NCBI RefSeq assembly: GCF_008831285.2
Contig: NC_045149.1
Span: 6,970,417-7,034,416 of the forward strand
Reading direction: 5' to 3'
DNA: 64,000 bases
Origin: Nymphaea colorata
Taxonomy: Eukaryota; Streptophyta; Magnoliopsida; Nymphaeales; Nymphaeaceae
Shown here piece after piece: positions 1 through 10,463 of this stretch. The position numbers and the translations under genes are program-made. The notes under the pieces were generated by a model. That model did not search any database. It was not told where the DNA came from and saw nothing but the letters and a program-made list of their open reading frames with translations. Positions within the stretch are counted from its first letter, which is position 1. Each line of letters starts with the position of its first letter.

Positions 1-1
1 T

Positions 2-1633
2 GAGTCATACCCATATGTCAAGAACACTCTGATTCGGATGTATGCGATGTGTGGTGATCTGGGTGCTGCGCGGCAAGTGTTTGATAGGGTCGGTGAACCA
101 GATTTAGTCTCCTGGACCACCATGGTTGGTGGGTACGCGAATATGGGGTTTCATAAGTTGGCAATTGAGATGTTCCTTCAGATGGAGAGGGCTAGAGTTG
201 TAGGGGATGAGGTGACGATGGTGATTGTGCTTAGTACTTGTTCACAGCTAGGTGACTTGGATATGGGTAAGAAGGTACATAGGTACATTGTAGACAATGG
301 TGTTAAGATGGACGTTTTTGTTGGAAATGCATTAGTGGATATGTACATTAAATGTGGGGACGTGGATTCTGCTTGCCAAGTGTTCGATCAAATGCGTGAG
401 AAAAACATAGTTTCTTGGAACGCCATGATTGCTGGTTTGGCGCAACAAGGGCAGTACAAGGAGGCGTTGGCGATGTTCCGCAAAATGCAGGTCATTGGTT
501 TTGAACCTGATACTGTCACGATGGTGGGGGTGCTGAGAGCCTGCGCCAGCTTAGGGGCACTTGAGTTGGGAAGATGGGTTCATGTGTATATGGACAAGAA
601 CCATACGAAGGCAGATGGTTATGTAGGAAATGCACTTGTTGACATGTATGCCAAATGTGGGAATATAGAGCAAGCAGAAGATGTCTTTAATGGCATGGCT
701 AACAGGGACGTCTTCTCATACACTTCGATGATAGTTGGGTTTGCCATGCATGGGCTAGGGAAGAGGGCCTTGGCCCTTTTCAAAGAGATGTCTAAGGTTG
801 GTGTAGCCCCTGATGAGATCACATTCATTGGTGTGCTGTCAGCATGCAGCCATGCTGGGTTGGTGGAAGAAGGCCGTCGGCACTTTGATGAGATGATCAA
901 AGTTTATCGTCTTACACCTGAAATAGAGCATTATGGTTGTATGGTCGATCTCCTCGGTCGAGCAGGGCTTCTTGATGAAGCAGAAGAGTTCATCAAGGCC
1001 ATGCCAATGCAACCAGACGCCTTTGTTTGGGGAGCTCTGTTGGGTGCCTGTAAAATTCATGGTAAAGTTGAACTGGGTGGACGCATCAGTCGCCTTCTCC
1101 TGGAGCTGGAACCGCAACGAGATGGCGCGTATGTCGTCATGTCCAACATATATGCCTCTGCTAGCAGGTGGCCGGATGTTGTGAACATCAGAAAAGAGAT
1201 GAAAGCGCGCAAACTGAAGAAGACACCAGGGTGTAGCTTAATTGAACTGGATGGCATGGTGCATGAGTTCCGGATGGGCGATAGATCGCACCCCAAGACG
1301 AAAGAAATATACTTGATGTTGGAGGAAATCATAGACCGCTTGAAAGTTGAAGGATACAGGGCCTGTACCAGTGAGTCCTTGCTTGATGTAGATGAGGAGG
1401 AGAAGGAAAGCTCACTGCATCGTCATAGTGAGAAGCTAGCAATTGCTCTTGGTCTGATCAGCACAAGCGCGGGCACATCTCTTCGCATCGTGAAGAACCT
1501 CCGAATGTGTAGTGATTGTCATGCTGTGATTGAGATCGTTTCAAAGATCTACAGTCGCGAAATCGTCGTTAGAGATCGAAATAGATTCCACCACTTCCGG
1601 AATGGTTCGTGTTCTTGTTCAGATTACTGGTAA
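2..1633 (+). CDS. DYW-type pentatricopeptide repeat protein, 5' end missing
   Basis: The reading frame is open from the window edge, so the ATG at 38 is probably internal and the true start lies upstream; 543 residues are visible. PLS-class PPR repeats run through about residues 1-350 (signatures such as VSWTTMV, VSWNAMIAGLAQ, NALVDMYAKCG). They are followed by the E/E+ region (PGCSLIEL, then HEFRMGD and SHP) and a C-terminal DYW domain of about 95 residues ending CSCSDYW at the TAA stop. The zinc and catalytic residues of the cytidine-deaminase-like fold are present: HSE at 1424-1432 and CxxCH at 1508-1522. Family knowledge: such proteins bind organellar RNA and specify or catalyse C-to-U editing in chloroplasts or mitochondria. 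The targeting peptide and the first repeats are outside the window, so organelle and RNA target cannot be inferred. No intron is seen, as is usual for the family. Confidence 0.95.
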   Translation, partial: ESYPYVKNTLIRMYAMCGDLGAARQVFDRVGEPDLVSWTTMVGGYANMGFHKLAIEMFLQMERARVVGDEVTMVIVLSTCSQLGDLDMGKKVHRYIVDNGVKMDVFVGNALVDMYIKCGDVDSACQVFDQMREKNIVSWNAMIAGLAQQGQYKEALAMFRKMQVIGFEPDTVTMVGVLRACASLGALELGRWVHVYMDKNHTKADGYVGNALVDMYAKCGNIEQAEDVFNGMANRDVFSYTSMIVGFAMHGLGKRALALFKEMSKVGVAPDEITFIGVLSACSHAGLVEEGRRHFDEMIKVYRLTPEIEHYGCMVDLLGRAGLLDEAEEFIKAMPMQPDAFVWGALLGACKIHGKVELGGRISRLLLELEPQRDGAYVVMSNIYASASRWPDVVNIRKEMKARKLKKTPGCSLIELDGMVHEFRMGDRSHPKTKEIYLMLEEIIDRLKVEGYRACTSESLLDVDEEEKESSLHRHSEKLAIALGLISTSAGTSLRIVKNLRMCSDCHAVIEIVSKIYSREIVVRDRNRFHHFRNGSCSCSDYW

Positions 1634-2283
1634 TCACTTTCTGTTGTAATGCTGATTGTAATTATACCCGATGTAATGATTTCACCGAACCCAGCTGCTC
1701 ATTGAAATTGATCAGACCCATCACAGGAAAAAGAATTGCAAAGCCTGAATTTGAACCCAACCTTTGGCATCCTTAGTGGAAGCATTTGGTTGATCCTCAA
1801 GGGTGTGAATTTTCTTATATTTAAAGTTCTAGTTGATTAGTCAATTTTAACAAAACTCGGAGCTTATGAACTTTCAAAAAAGTTTAGGTCTTTATATTGT
1901 TTGAGAATTTATCACACACTAAATGTTGAGGACACATTGATTTAGACAATTACTATTTCTTAAATATTTCAGTAGGCCTTAAAATTTAAAAATATCAACA
2001 AAATACTTTATTTATTAAAAAGCTAAATAACTGTGTCCTCCACGTCTATATCAAAACTCATTGATTTTTCTTTTCTTTGCAAAGAACAGATCTAAACAAC
2101 ATCCTTGAAAGGGATCTAATAACAAAATAGCACGATAAGGAAAAAGCTGTGGTTTGCCCTCTTATAGAACTGTGACAATAGGTTGTAGTAGACCCTCGAC
2201 ACCCAACCGAAATGCTTTCCCTCTGGAAGCGGAAGATGTAAGAGAAACTGATACTTGAACCGTCTTCATTTCCATATATCAAC
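1634..2283. other. PPR 3' flank, no gene seen
   Basis: AT-rich sequence after the PPR stop codon, presumably 3' UTR and spacer. Only short unconvincing frames occur on either strand. Confidence 0.5.
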
Positions 2284-2539
2284 AAAAACTAGCAGATAAC
2301 CAGTTAAAGAGATAATTGATCAGACAACTAAAAGTATGTTTTTGAATCTATTTAGCTGAGATTATACATTAGACTTCGAATTTATATCATCTAACATTAT
2401 TCTTGGGTTGTAAAAACTAGCAGATAACCAGTTAAAGAGATAATTGATCAGACAACGAAAAGTAAGTTTTTGAATCTATTTAGCTGAGATTATACATTAG
2501 ACTTCGAATTTATATCATCTAACATTATTCTTGGGTTGT
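2284..2539. repeat. 128-bp tandem duplication, two copies
   Basis: 2284-2411 and 2412-2539 are head-to-tail copies of the same 128-bp unit. They differ at only about two positions (act/acg and agtatg/agtaag). There is no coding sense and no terminal inverted repeat, so it looks like a recent local duplication rather than a transposon. Confidence 0.95.
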
Positions 2540-2851
2540 GAATCCAATTTAAGCTTGTCAAATTGTTCACTTTCACAAGCCATCCTTGTTCTCCCTTGGT
2601 TCAATAACACTGACGAAGCTCAGAATCCAAGATGTCATAACTTTTCTGATCAGATTCCCAAATGGGCAAGTCTTTGGGCAACACAAATGAGGTTGTGTCG
2701 GAACATTAAAAATAGTTACGTTTGCTAGGGATTTGAATTGACAATCCCCTTATGTCTAGGCAAAATTTTTAAGTGGGATTTGAATTTGACCATCCAGAAA
2801 AATAAATCTGAATTCAATTTGTGTGTAATCTGATTTGAAAAAAGTTGAAAA

Positions 2852-2933
2852 CGACGCCTGAGAGATTCGAACTCTCGCGGGGAAACCCCATGTACTTAGC
2901 AGGCACACGCCTTAACCACTCGGCCAAAGCGTC
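2852..2933 (-). tRNA. tRNA-Ser (anticodon GCT)
   Basis: 82 nt on the minus strand including the discriminator base G. The 7-bp acceptor stem (GACGCTT with AGGCGTC, one G-U pair), D arm with TGGCCGAGTGGTTAAGGC, anticodon loop CTGCTAA, a long class-II variable arm and the T arm with GTTCGAATC are all present. The anticodon GCT reads AGC/AGU serine codons. There is no intron. Downstream on the minus strand are T runs (complement of 2837-2851) suitable as a Pol III terminator. It is the nuclear cytosolic type, since both internal promoter boxes are visible. Confidence 0.95.
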
Positions 2934-3060
2934 AATTCGTTGAGGTGAGGACTTGGTAGCAGGTGATCATCGATTTAGATTTAAAAAAAAAAAGTGTAGA
3001 GATAAGTGCATCGTTTTATGAATTGTCCAAAATATCAATCCTAAAAGTTAAAAATAGTAA

Positions 3061-3142
3061 CGACGCCTGAGAGATTCGAACTCTCGCGGGGAAACCCCAT
3101 GTACTTAGCAGGCACACGCCTTAACCACTCGGCCAAAGCGTC
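3061..3142 (-). tRNA. tRNA-Ser (anticodon GCT), second identical copy
   Basis: The 82 bases are identical to the copy at 2852-2933, in the same orientation and 209 bp apart. The flanks differ beyond a few bases, so only the gene body is shared. Its own T-run terminator is the complement of 3049-3053. All stems needed for a functional class-II tRNA are intact. Confidence 0.95.
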
Positions 3143-3426
3143 GATTGGTGGATGACCGGCCAGCCGATTCTTTGTCATCAAATTTAGACATCCTAAAGTT
3201 TTCCCCAGGCGTGCAGCCTAACAATTTGAGGAAAAAGTGAAGACGGCGCCTTATTGACGTTGATGCATGCATGATGTTCTCTAGATAGTGACTCCAATGC
3301 TGTCACACACATACTATATAAGGAAGAAGAAAAAGAAAACACAGAAATTTTTATGTGGTTCGAAGATCAAAGTTCTCCTATCCTATGTCTGTAGCGGCAG
3401 GAAGATATTCTTCCTTATGTTAGAAT

Positions 3427-3525
3427 CTATGTTACTTGAGTGCGGGTGTCGGAGCGGGTGTAGCACATTTCAAAAAATTTAGGTGCGGCGGTGCAAGAAG
3501 AGTATTTTATTATTATTATTATTAT

Positions 3526-3557
<32 letters not shown>

Positions 3558-4245
3558 CTTCTTTTATGGTTTTACCTTCAAAGTTCAAAATAAAAAATTT
3601 CAAATATAACAAATTTAAAATTAAATAGTCTGCATAGCACTTTCAATCATGAATGGACAAATGCACATGCACTTGAATAACACAATTACACAAGTACACA
3701 TTAATTTACACAACCTGATTCATATACAAAAATCAAAATTAATTCAGTTAGTCTCCACCCAATAGTTTTGAAAGTTTGAAGACTAAGAAAAAAAGCATTC
3801 CAATAAAATCAAGATGATGTTATTAAGTAGCTAAAATCAGTTTCGTTATTGGGGAAAACTAAAAGAACATACAAGTTCGCCATTTATTTTATATTGTATA
3901 ACAAATGACAACTAAAAGTAGTTTAAAATTCAGTAACAGGACATCGACAAAATTTTCTAACATATATTTCAAAGCACATCTAGGAGGAGCGAGGAAGACG
4001 CATGCGAGAGGCAAGGGGAGAGGTCGACGCGGGTGGTTGATTCTGTTAAAAATTAAAAAAAAAACCAAAAAAATTAGACGAAAATAGATTGACTCGCATT
4101 TGATCGCACCCAACTCGGGTCAAATGCGAGTCGGGTGCGAGTCGAAAAAGGACAATTTTAGTCGGGTGCGGTCAGCCGGTGCACCCGCGCCCGCACCGCG
4201 TCGACGCGGGTACGAGGCTAAGCAGGGCGCACCCTGGTGACTTAG
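3427..4245. mobile_element. Non-autonomous terminal-inverted-repeat element with CTATGT ends (copy 1)
   Basis: The left end CTATGTTACTTGAGTGCGGG and the reverse complement of the right end (CTAAGTCACCAGGGTGCGCC) match over about 20 bp. The subterminal zones are rich in CGGGTG-type repeats. The 0.8-kb interior has no convincing reading frame and includes an (ATT)n microsatellite. It shares its termini with elements at 29770-30003, 33884-34213 and 43759-44297. The superfamily is not identified. Confidence 0.6.
3506..3557. repeat. (ATT)n microsatellite
   Basis: About 50 bp of nearly perfect TTA/ATT repeats with one ATTT interruption, inside the element at 3427-4245. Confidence 0.95.
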
Positions 4246-4574
4246 GTTAGAACAAGAGTACAAAATATCCAGGTCTTCTTTTAACATAGAGTTTAAAGCA
4301 ACACTGGAAAATAGTGTACTAAGCAGCAAGGTGGTCCACCTCTTATAAGGACTTGTGTTCAAATCTTGAAGTGGTCATTATCACATTTCAATGTGCTCTT
4401 CCTCTATACCATAAAAGGTTCCTAAACATGCTCCCCTAAACCCAGGGGGTGGGTACAAAGGAAACCAATGACCTCTGTCGGGAGCAGTGGAATGATACTC
4501 TCACCTTTTAAAAAAAACACTGGAAAACAACAAAATTTGGATCAGACTCCACAATCCAACAAATTCTATGTCTA

Positions 4575-4700
4575 ATGTATGGACGAGATTTGAGCACCAT
4601 GATTGATGGGTACTAACATTGGGCTTCATTGGTTGGCTGTATAATTGAGATGTTCCTTCAGCAGAAGACTATATTTTGAGGTGATGAAGGTAATGCACTA
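4575..4700 (+). pseudogene. Degenerate PPR gene fragment
   Basis: About 125 bp aligns with bases 100-225 of the PPR gene at the left edge, including the shared stretch ATTGAGATGTTCCTTCAG. A stop codon interrupts the repeat (GGGTACTAA) and there are small deletions, so it cannot encode a PPR. It looks like the remains of a partial tandem copy of the upstream gene or of a close relative. Confidence 0.75.
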
Positions 4701-5869
4701 GAAATGTGTTTTCTTAAAGAAGTGGATAAATTTTGGGCTGCTAATTCTCTTTTTTTACTTGGGATTTCTGTTTAATTGAAGAGAAAGCTTTTGTCAAAGG
4801 AAAGTTAGTGTGCAGCTGAACCTTTTCTTTAGACAATTTTCTAGCGAAAGTTTGGTCATGTCTGACTGGAAGTAAAATAAATACGTAAAAAACTTTTCCC
4901 GTATTTGATTGAATGGGAATCTAGCCCTTAATGAAGAAGTAATTTCAGCTTTTCCCACTCAAAGAGTGCAAATCTTTTGGTCTAAAGTACGCCAAAAAAA
5001 ATTATTTAGTAGAAATGTGAAAAGCTCATAATTTTTAATAATTTTTAATGATTTTATTTGGTACTAAAATTTTAAAATATCAGAAAATAATTAATTCATT
5101 AAAGTTCGTTAACTATACAAATTATTAACTATGCACCCCTCATTTCACATTCAGTCCTTTTTTCCATACTACCCACGAGTCTAGTGAATATCCTTCAACA
5201 ACATCAAATAATAATATTATAATGATACCAAGAAAATTAGCGCGAGTCCTCAAAAAATCATATTCTCACCCTTGGTTTATGAAACCTGAAACATCAAAAA
5301 ATTGACAGGAAGCCGGAATTCAGATCATTCTATGAAGTAATAGTTCAATTGGATTAAAAATATATATAACTGAAAATAGCAGCGGAAATTAAAATAGATT
5401 AATGAAACATGAAAATGAGTAATAAGTAACGTAAAAGTTATACAGTTAATCATGATAGCATAATCTGGTATCAAATATTGTGAAAAAACACAAATGCATC
5501 AAGAAAAAATTGATAAAACAACGTAAGAAATGAGAGAATGAACAACATGCATGCTTCTTTGAGCTTCCCTTATGGGAAAACATCATGCATGCTTTCGGTT
5601 CTTGAACCATGCTTTAGAAAATGTGTTTCTGCAAAACCAGGTTCCGGGGCGTTCGGTTATTTCAGATTTGATCTAACATGGATTTCATGTGGCATGATTT
5701 TGTTGATGGGGCAGAAAATCTAAAGTAAAATTTATACATCATCAAACTTAGGATCGTAGGTCTGTCCTGAGATCCACATTTGAAACTCCTACCTTCTCGC
5801 ATTGAGAAAAAGAGTGATTTAAAATCAGAAGGGGAAGGGTCTGATTTTAAATCCATGTATTTTAAATCT
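4701..5869. other. AT-rich intergenic sequence, no gene seen
   Basis: No homology is recognised and no reading frame is convincing. From about 5700 it contains short repeated motifs of the GATTTAAAATC kind that continue into the neighbouring MITE region. Confidence 0.5.
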
Positions 5870-6098
5870 TAAGGTTGTGTTTGTTTCACCACCGATTTGA
5901 TATCCACAGTGATTTGAGATCCTTAGGATGCTAGATCTATGGATTTAAGGTCAGGTCTCCCCCCATCCGACCTTAAGTCCATAGCTTTTAAAATCCATGC
6001 TACTGAGATCCTCAATTTAAACAAACAATTGATCTCTCAAAACACATTTTTTTATGCAGCTTCGGATCTAAGATTTGAGGCTATCAAACGCAACCTAA
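5870..6098. mobile_element. Tourist-like (PIF/Harbinger-type) MITE
   Basis: The terminal inverted repeats are GGTTGTGTTTG (5873) and the reverse complement GGTTGCGTTTG ending at 6095. They are flanked on both sides by TAA (5870-5872 and 6096-6098), the 3-bp target duplication typical of PIF/Harbinger. It is about 223 bp long, with no coding capacity. Confidence 0.75.
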
Positions 6099-7240
6099 GG
6101 GTGTATTCTATAGCTTCGGATCTCAAATCTGAGTTGCTTTGAGATTATTGTATTCGATGAATTGAGGTCAGACCCGCTCCCATCGGACGTGGAGGTTTTG
6201 GCAACATACTAAGGATTTCAAATCCTCATTTTTCTGCAGATCTGAAATCTGTTTGTTTATTATGTGGAGTCCACCTTAAAGGGATTTCAAATCAGCCTTG
6301 GATCTGAGATCCAAGGGCATCAATTTCACCCTAAGAATCTTAAATGATAGTCAATCAAAAGCCCCCCAAATGTTTCTGGTAACTATGATGTAAGATGCTT
6401 ACACTAAAATGCTTCCAAGTACCATTTGATGAACTGTATAATCTTTTGTGGGTCCAATTGATGCATACTTTCTAGAAGATATTATGGAATATCCATGAAT
6501 GCCCCAAACTAACCAAATCTAATTCAATCTTTCCCCATCCTCCAAAGAGAAACCGAAACAGAGAAAAGGAGCACAAAAAGCATCCTTGTTTTGTACTCCT
6601 ACGAAACTATGACAGCATTATAGTAGACCCTCAAACACGTAGGACTATTTATTTATTTTTTTTGTTGGGATTGTTTCGATATAAAGTGAGTGAACGATAA
6701 CTCTAGCTATTCATAGTCACCCAACCATCTCACAAGGTCGTCCATCCCCAAGTACATGGATGGTTGAGAGAAAAATAAAAAGAAAAATGTGTGAACTAAT
6801 AATAGATAACAAAAAATGTCCACTTCTTATTTTTCTCTTAACCATCCATCACACACTCGATCGAATGGCTCTCGTTAGATGGCTGGGCGAATCTAAAAAA
6901 CTAGAGTCGTCATTCAAATACGTATATAATACAAGTGAAATCCTCTGGCCTTCCATCCAATCACGGCCGCATAGTACATGCATCGGACGAGCGCGATTAA
7001 CCATACCACTCAATGCAATGCATCAGGCGATGTATGCCTTATCTATGTGGCCCTGCCCATGTCTGCATAAAAATCAAGGAGTCAATTCCTTTGCAAATGA
7101 ATCATTATAGTGTACAACATATTTTATTTTTCCACAAAAGTATTCTCCTTTTTTTTTTAAGTATTAAACTAGGGTATAGATAGACTCATACCAAACTATG
7201 GTACCTCTTGACCTTCTTTAACTTCAAGTTTTTAAGTCTT
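6099..7240. other. Intergenic sequence, no gene seen
   Basis: Repeats of GATCTGAGATC-type motifs up to about 6350 look like further decayed MITE sequence. The frame at 6760-7110 has no recognisable domain and is not supported as a gene. Confidence 0.4.
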
Positions 7241-7380
7241 TAAGGGGGCATTTGGTAATGGGAGTGCTCGGTTAATCTTTGGAACACAGCATTCCATGAA
7301 TGTCTTCTAAGGAAAACTAACAAACTAATGGAACTTAACATTCTAAAGAACACGGTGTTTATATTACCAAATGTCCCTAA
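7241..7380. mobile_element. Tourist-like MITE with TAA target duplication
   Basis: The inverted termini are GGGGGCATTTGGTAAT at 7244 and GGGACATTTGGTAAT on the other strand ending at 7377. They are flanked by TAA at 7241-7243 and 7378-7380. It is 134 bp excluding target sites, with no coding potential. Family-level assignment rests on the TIR style and the TAA duplication. Confidence 0.8.
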
Positions 7381-7536
7381 AAAGTCGTTTGACCACACGG
7401 ACATCTTGTAAGTGTTTCATGAATCTGCTTAGTCTCATTGAATAATAGTTCTAGTATCTAATGAACATGTCACTCAATCTTTGGGACAGATTCATGGGAT
7501 ACTTACAAAGTGTCTTTGTTGTCAAATGACCTCTTA
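7381..7536. mobile_element. Fold-back MITE, family A copy 1
   Basis: The two halves are imperfect inverted repeats of about 48 bp: AAGTCGTTTGACCAC running to CATGAATCTG on the left, and the reverse complement of 7489-7536 on the right. A single strand would fold into a long hairpin. It directly abuts the Tourist-like MITE that ends at 7380. Confidence 0.7.
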
Positions 7537-8411
7537 GACACCCTTGTTGTCGCTTTTGTCTCTTAAGAAAAAAAAAACACTAAAAACTTGCTGCTGACAT
7601 TGGAACAAATGGCACTTTTTGTTTCCTTATGACAGTAAGGGCTGCATGTGAGCTTTTGTTTTGATTACATCTCCACACTTTGTCTACATGAATAACCTTG
7701 GGACTCTATTCAAGTTTTTCTTAATTAAGCAAACTTCATCATGCCTTAAAGAAAGCGCTTAAGTCAGCTTAAGCCCAACAATCTATTAATTAAAATTTCA
7801 TTAACACTGCATTGGGAAGACCGCCCACAGGTTTAATTAGCTTAAGTGGTAGCAGCAAACCTGTGGGCTGACCCACCTTGTTCTTCCCTAATCTATGGAT
7901 CCCCAAAAGCTAAAACTGCTTTCACATTTTTCCTGTGACACTGACATCATGTGGCTGGCCTTTAGCTACTTGGACACAAGCCCTTCTTAATATGATGGTG
8001 TTGATTCCTTAAAACTGGCTTATATTCTGCCATACAAAATCATGAAGGGCCTACTTCATGCTATTTCCACTATATCTAACTACCTTTGTCTTTTTTCTCC
8101 ACTGGCTGCAGGTAAGATTGAGAGGTTTTTTTATCATCTCAAGTCTTATGTGATCTGGGATACCTGAAAAGTTGAGATCTATGGAGCTAAGATCTGGAAT
8201 GATTATGTTGTTTGCAACATTATGTATTAATGTAAAAAGTGGGGAAATGAAGTATGGATCTCCTTAATGTGATTCTTAGGTTTACAAAAATTGAATTTAA
8301 GAGTGTCTGTCAACATCAACCAATCTATTATCTATCAGATTCTCAGATTTAAAAAAATCTGCCAACAGAACCATATTCTTCAAAAGTGTGTTAAGAAATT
8401 TTCTCTCATTT
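7537..8411. other. Intergenic sequence, no gene seen
   Basis: There is no convincing reading frame. A short inverted pair built on 'CCCACAGGTTTAATTAGCTTAAG' and its complement occurs near 7826-7875, but no gene is recognised. Confidence 0.35.
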
Positions 8412-8577
8412 AAGAAGTTGTTTGGCAAAAGTAACATGTTACTGTCTCATGAATCTGCCTTGTTTTTTAGAGCAGATTCATAGAATATTGCAACAAATGC
8501 CTCAAGAATCTGTGGTATTTTTTTGGGTGGATTCATGAAACAATAACAAGGTGCTAACGTTGTCAAACCATTCCGCA
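8412..8577. mobile_element. Fold-back MITE, family A copy 2
   Basis: The left terminus AGAAGTTGTTTGGCAAAAGT and the reverse complement of the right terminus (GGAATGGTTTGACAACGT) are inverted repeats. The subterminal CATGAATC motifs match the element at 7381-7536, so the two belong to one family. Length is about 166 bp. Confidence 0.65.
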
Positions 8578-8767
8578 ATGTTGCCTAACTAAAGGACGCT
8601 GAATAAGCTGCAAATAGGTCGGGCCTGTTATAGTGTTTATGTCATTCATAGCTTTAGATAGCCAGTTCAGTTCCTAAACAATAATGCATTTACCTATCAC
8701 AAAAACTGCCACTATCTCTAATTATATGTTTTAGGATGTACATTTACACGGAATTTCTTGAATCAAT

Positions 8768-8838
8768 CAGAGCTGAAAGAGTATTTCATCATACCATACA
8801 ATTGAGAGCTGAAAGAGTATTTCGTCCTACCATCCGAA
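8768..8838. repeat. Short tandem repeat, about 36-bp unit x2
   Basis: GAGCTGAAAGAGTATTTC followed by a CATACCAT/CCTACCAT tail occurs twice in direct succession with a few substitutions. Confidence 0.8.
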
Positions 8839-8915
8839 AGCTCCCACCTTTCTCCTCCATCACTCGTGAGTACTAGACATGCTTCTAACGAGTTGTGACG
8901 CAACTCTTAACAAGT

Positions 8916-8918
<3 letters not shown>

Positions 8919-8978
<60 letters not shown>
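8919..8978. repeat. Compound (TC)n(TA)n microsatellite
   Basis: About 19 TC units pass directly into about 11 TA units. A similar compound repeat lies at 63869-63904. Confidence 0.95.
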
Positions 8979-10463
8979 GGTAGACTCAAACTTGTAAGGT
9001 TGATAAACCAGCAATTATTTCGTCTACCACTTGGTGCATCTGGTCATCTTTTTTTTTATACAATATTAATTTTATAGATACGTTTCAAGAGAAATGTGCT
9101 CAGAAACATATTTTTTTAGTAATTAAATTGAAATTGTTTTTATAACATTAAAATTTTGATAATAAAAAGATCAATTTTTTGACAAAAATAATTGTTCTAG
9201 CTAAAGCTTATAACCTCCAAAAGCTCATCTGCGCGCAAGGTTGTACGCATCCTGTGAAACATAATTTGTTTAAATAGAAAGCTAATATGTCTAGTTCTTA
9301 TCCCCGTTCTGGTGTTTACCAATTAATTCTTTTTATTACATATATTATTAAAAATGAAAGAAAATAAAATAATTAATTAACTAGATTTAAATTAATCAAG
9401 TAAAAAACAAGTAACATATCACACTTGCGCCTCCTAAATTTAATGTGCAATCGCCACCAAAGTCGATTCCAGTTGTCTGGTACCGGCAACATCGGCATTG
9501 CCGACCAGAATGATACGTCCAGTCTAATGTATATCGAGCCTTATCAACCGATTCTGTCTTCTCTATATAAAAAACAAAAACCCGATATGAACTAAAAAAA
9601 AAAAAAAAGCGAAAGGAATTTTCGAAGAGGGTCCACGAAAATGAGAGAACGAAGAAACCCATAGGAGGGAATTTATCATCAAGATGACCGGCGAATAAGA
9701 TCCGACCCCAACTTAAAAAAGATAACGTCCCGCTATTGCCAAGGCCGACATGATTGTAACAGACGGCGACCGGACACGGATATCATTCTTGGTTTACCAA
9801 GACGACGATACGATCGCGGTGAAAGATGGCACGTCCTTCACAAGGCCAACCAAAGACGTGACATTTTGATAAACCCCGATCTCTCGAAATTGTCGCCTGG
9901 TACGTCAGACCGTCAGATAGCACGGCTTTGACCCAACGCTACGACTTTTGGATAGCACGCAGTACGCACCGGAAAACTTTAACGACCAATCCTGGTGGCC
10001 GGATCCCCGGCCTAAGATACCGGCGGTCATCCCTTCCCTGCCACATCTCCAACTAGATAAACGTCGAGTTGCTGCTCGCGAAAAGAATAGGGATCCCCCG
10101 GATCAGATCTTAGGTAAAGCCTCCGCAGGCTAATTTACCGAGAGAAACGTTCATTAAGAAGCAAACCAAGGAAGAACATCAAACCACTCTCTGTATCATC
10201 GCCACCAACCCCGTCCATAAGAAAAGGGACACAAGCAGAAGAGATAGTAGATAGGTACAAGTACATAGTTCGCCCGTACAGAACGACGGCCGGAGGACCA
10301 TCGACGGACTTTAATGAAGCAAAAGAACGCAGAGCGTCTAGTGCAGGGTATATGCAACACACATAGTAAACAGTAACAGTAGCAAGATGGGAATAGTAAC
10401 CGCAGCGGCGAGACTAAGGAACTACAGAAAAGACAGAACGGCGGCGGAAGGCGGTCGATCCAT
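8979..10463. other. Spacer downstream of the LEA_3 gene
   Basis: AT-rich to about 9400, then GC- and CpG-richer. Minus-strand sequence just below 10464 is presumably the LEA 3' UTR. The frames at 9396-9662, 9948-10133 and 10135-10362 show no domain I recognise and are not called. Confidence 0.4.

Noticed and set aside
6760-7110. 116-codon plus-strand frame in intergenic DNA
   Set aside because: No domain, AT-biased composition and no gene context.
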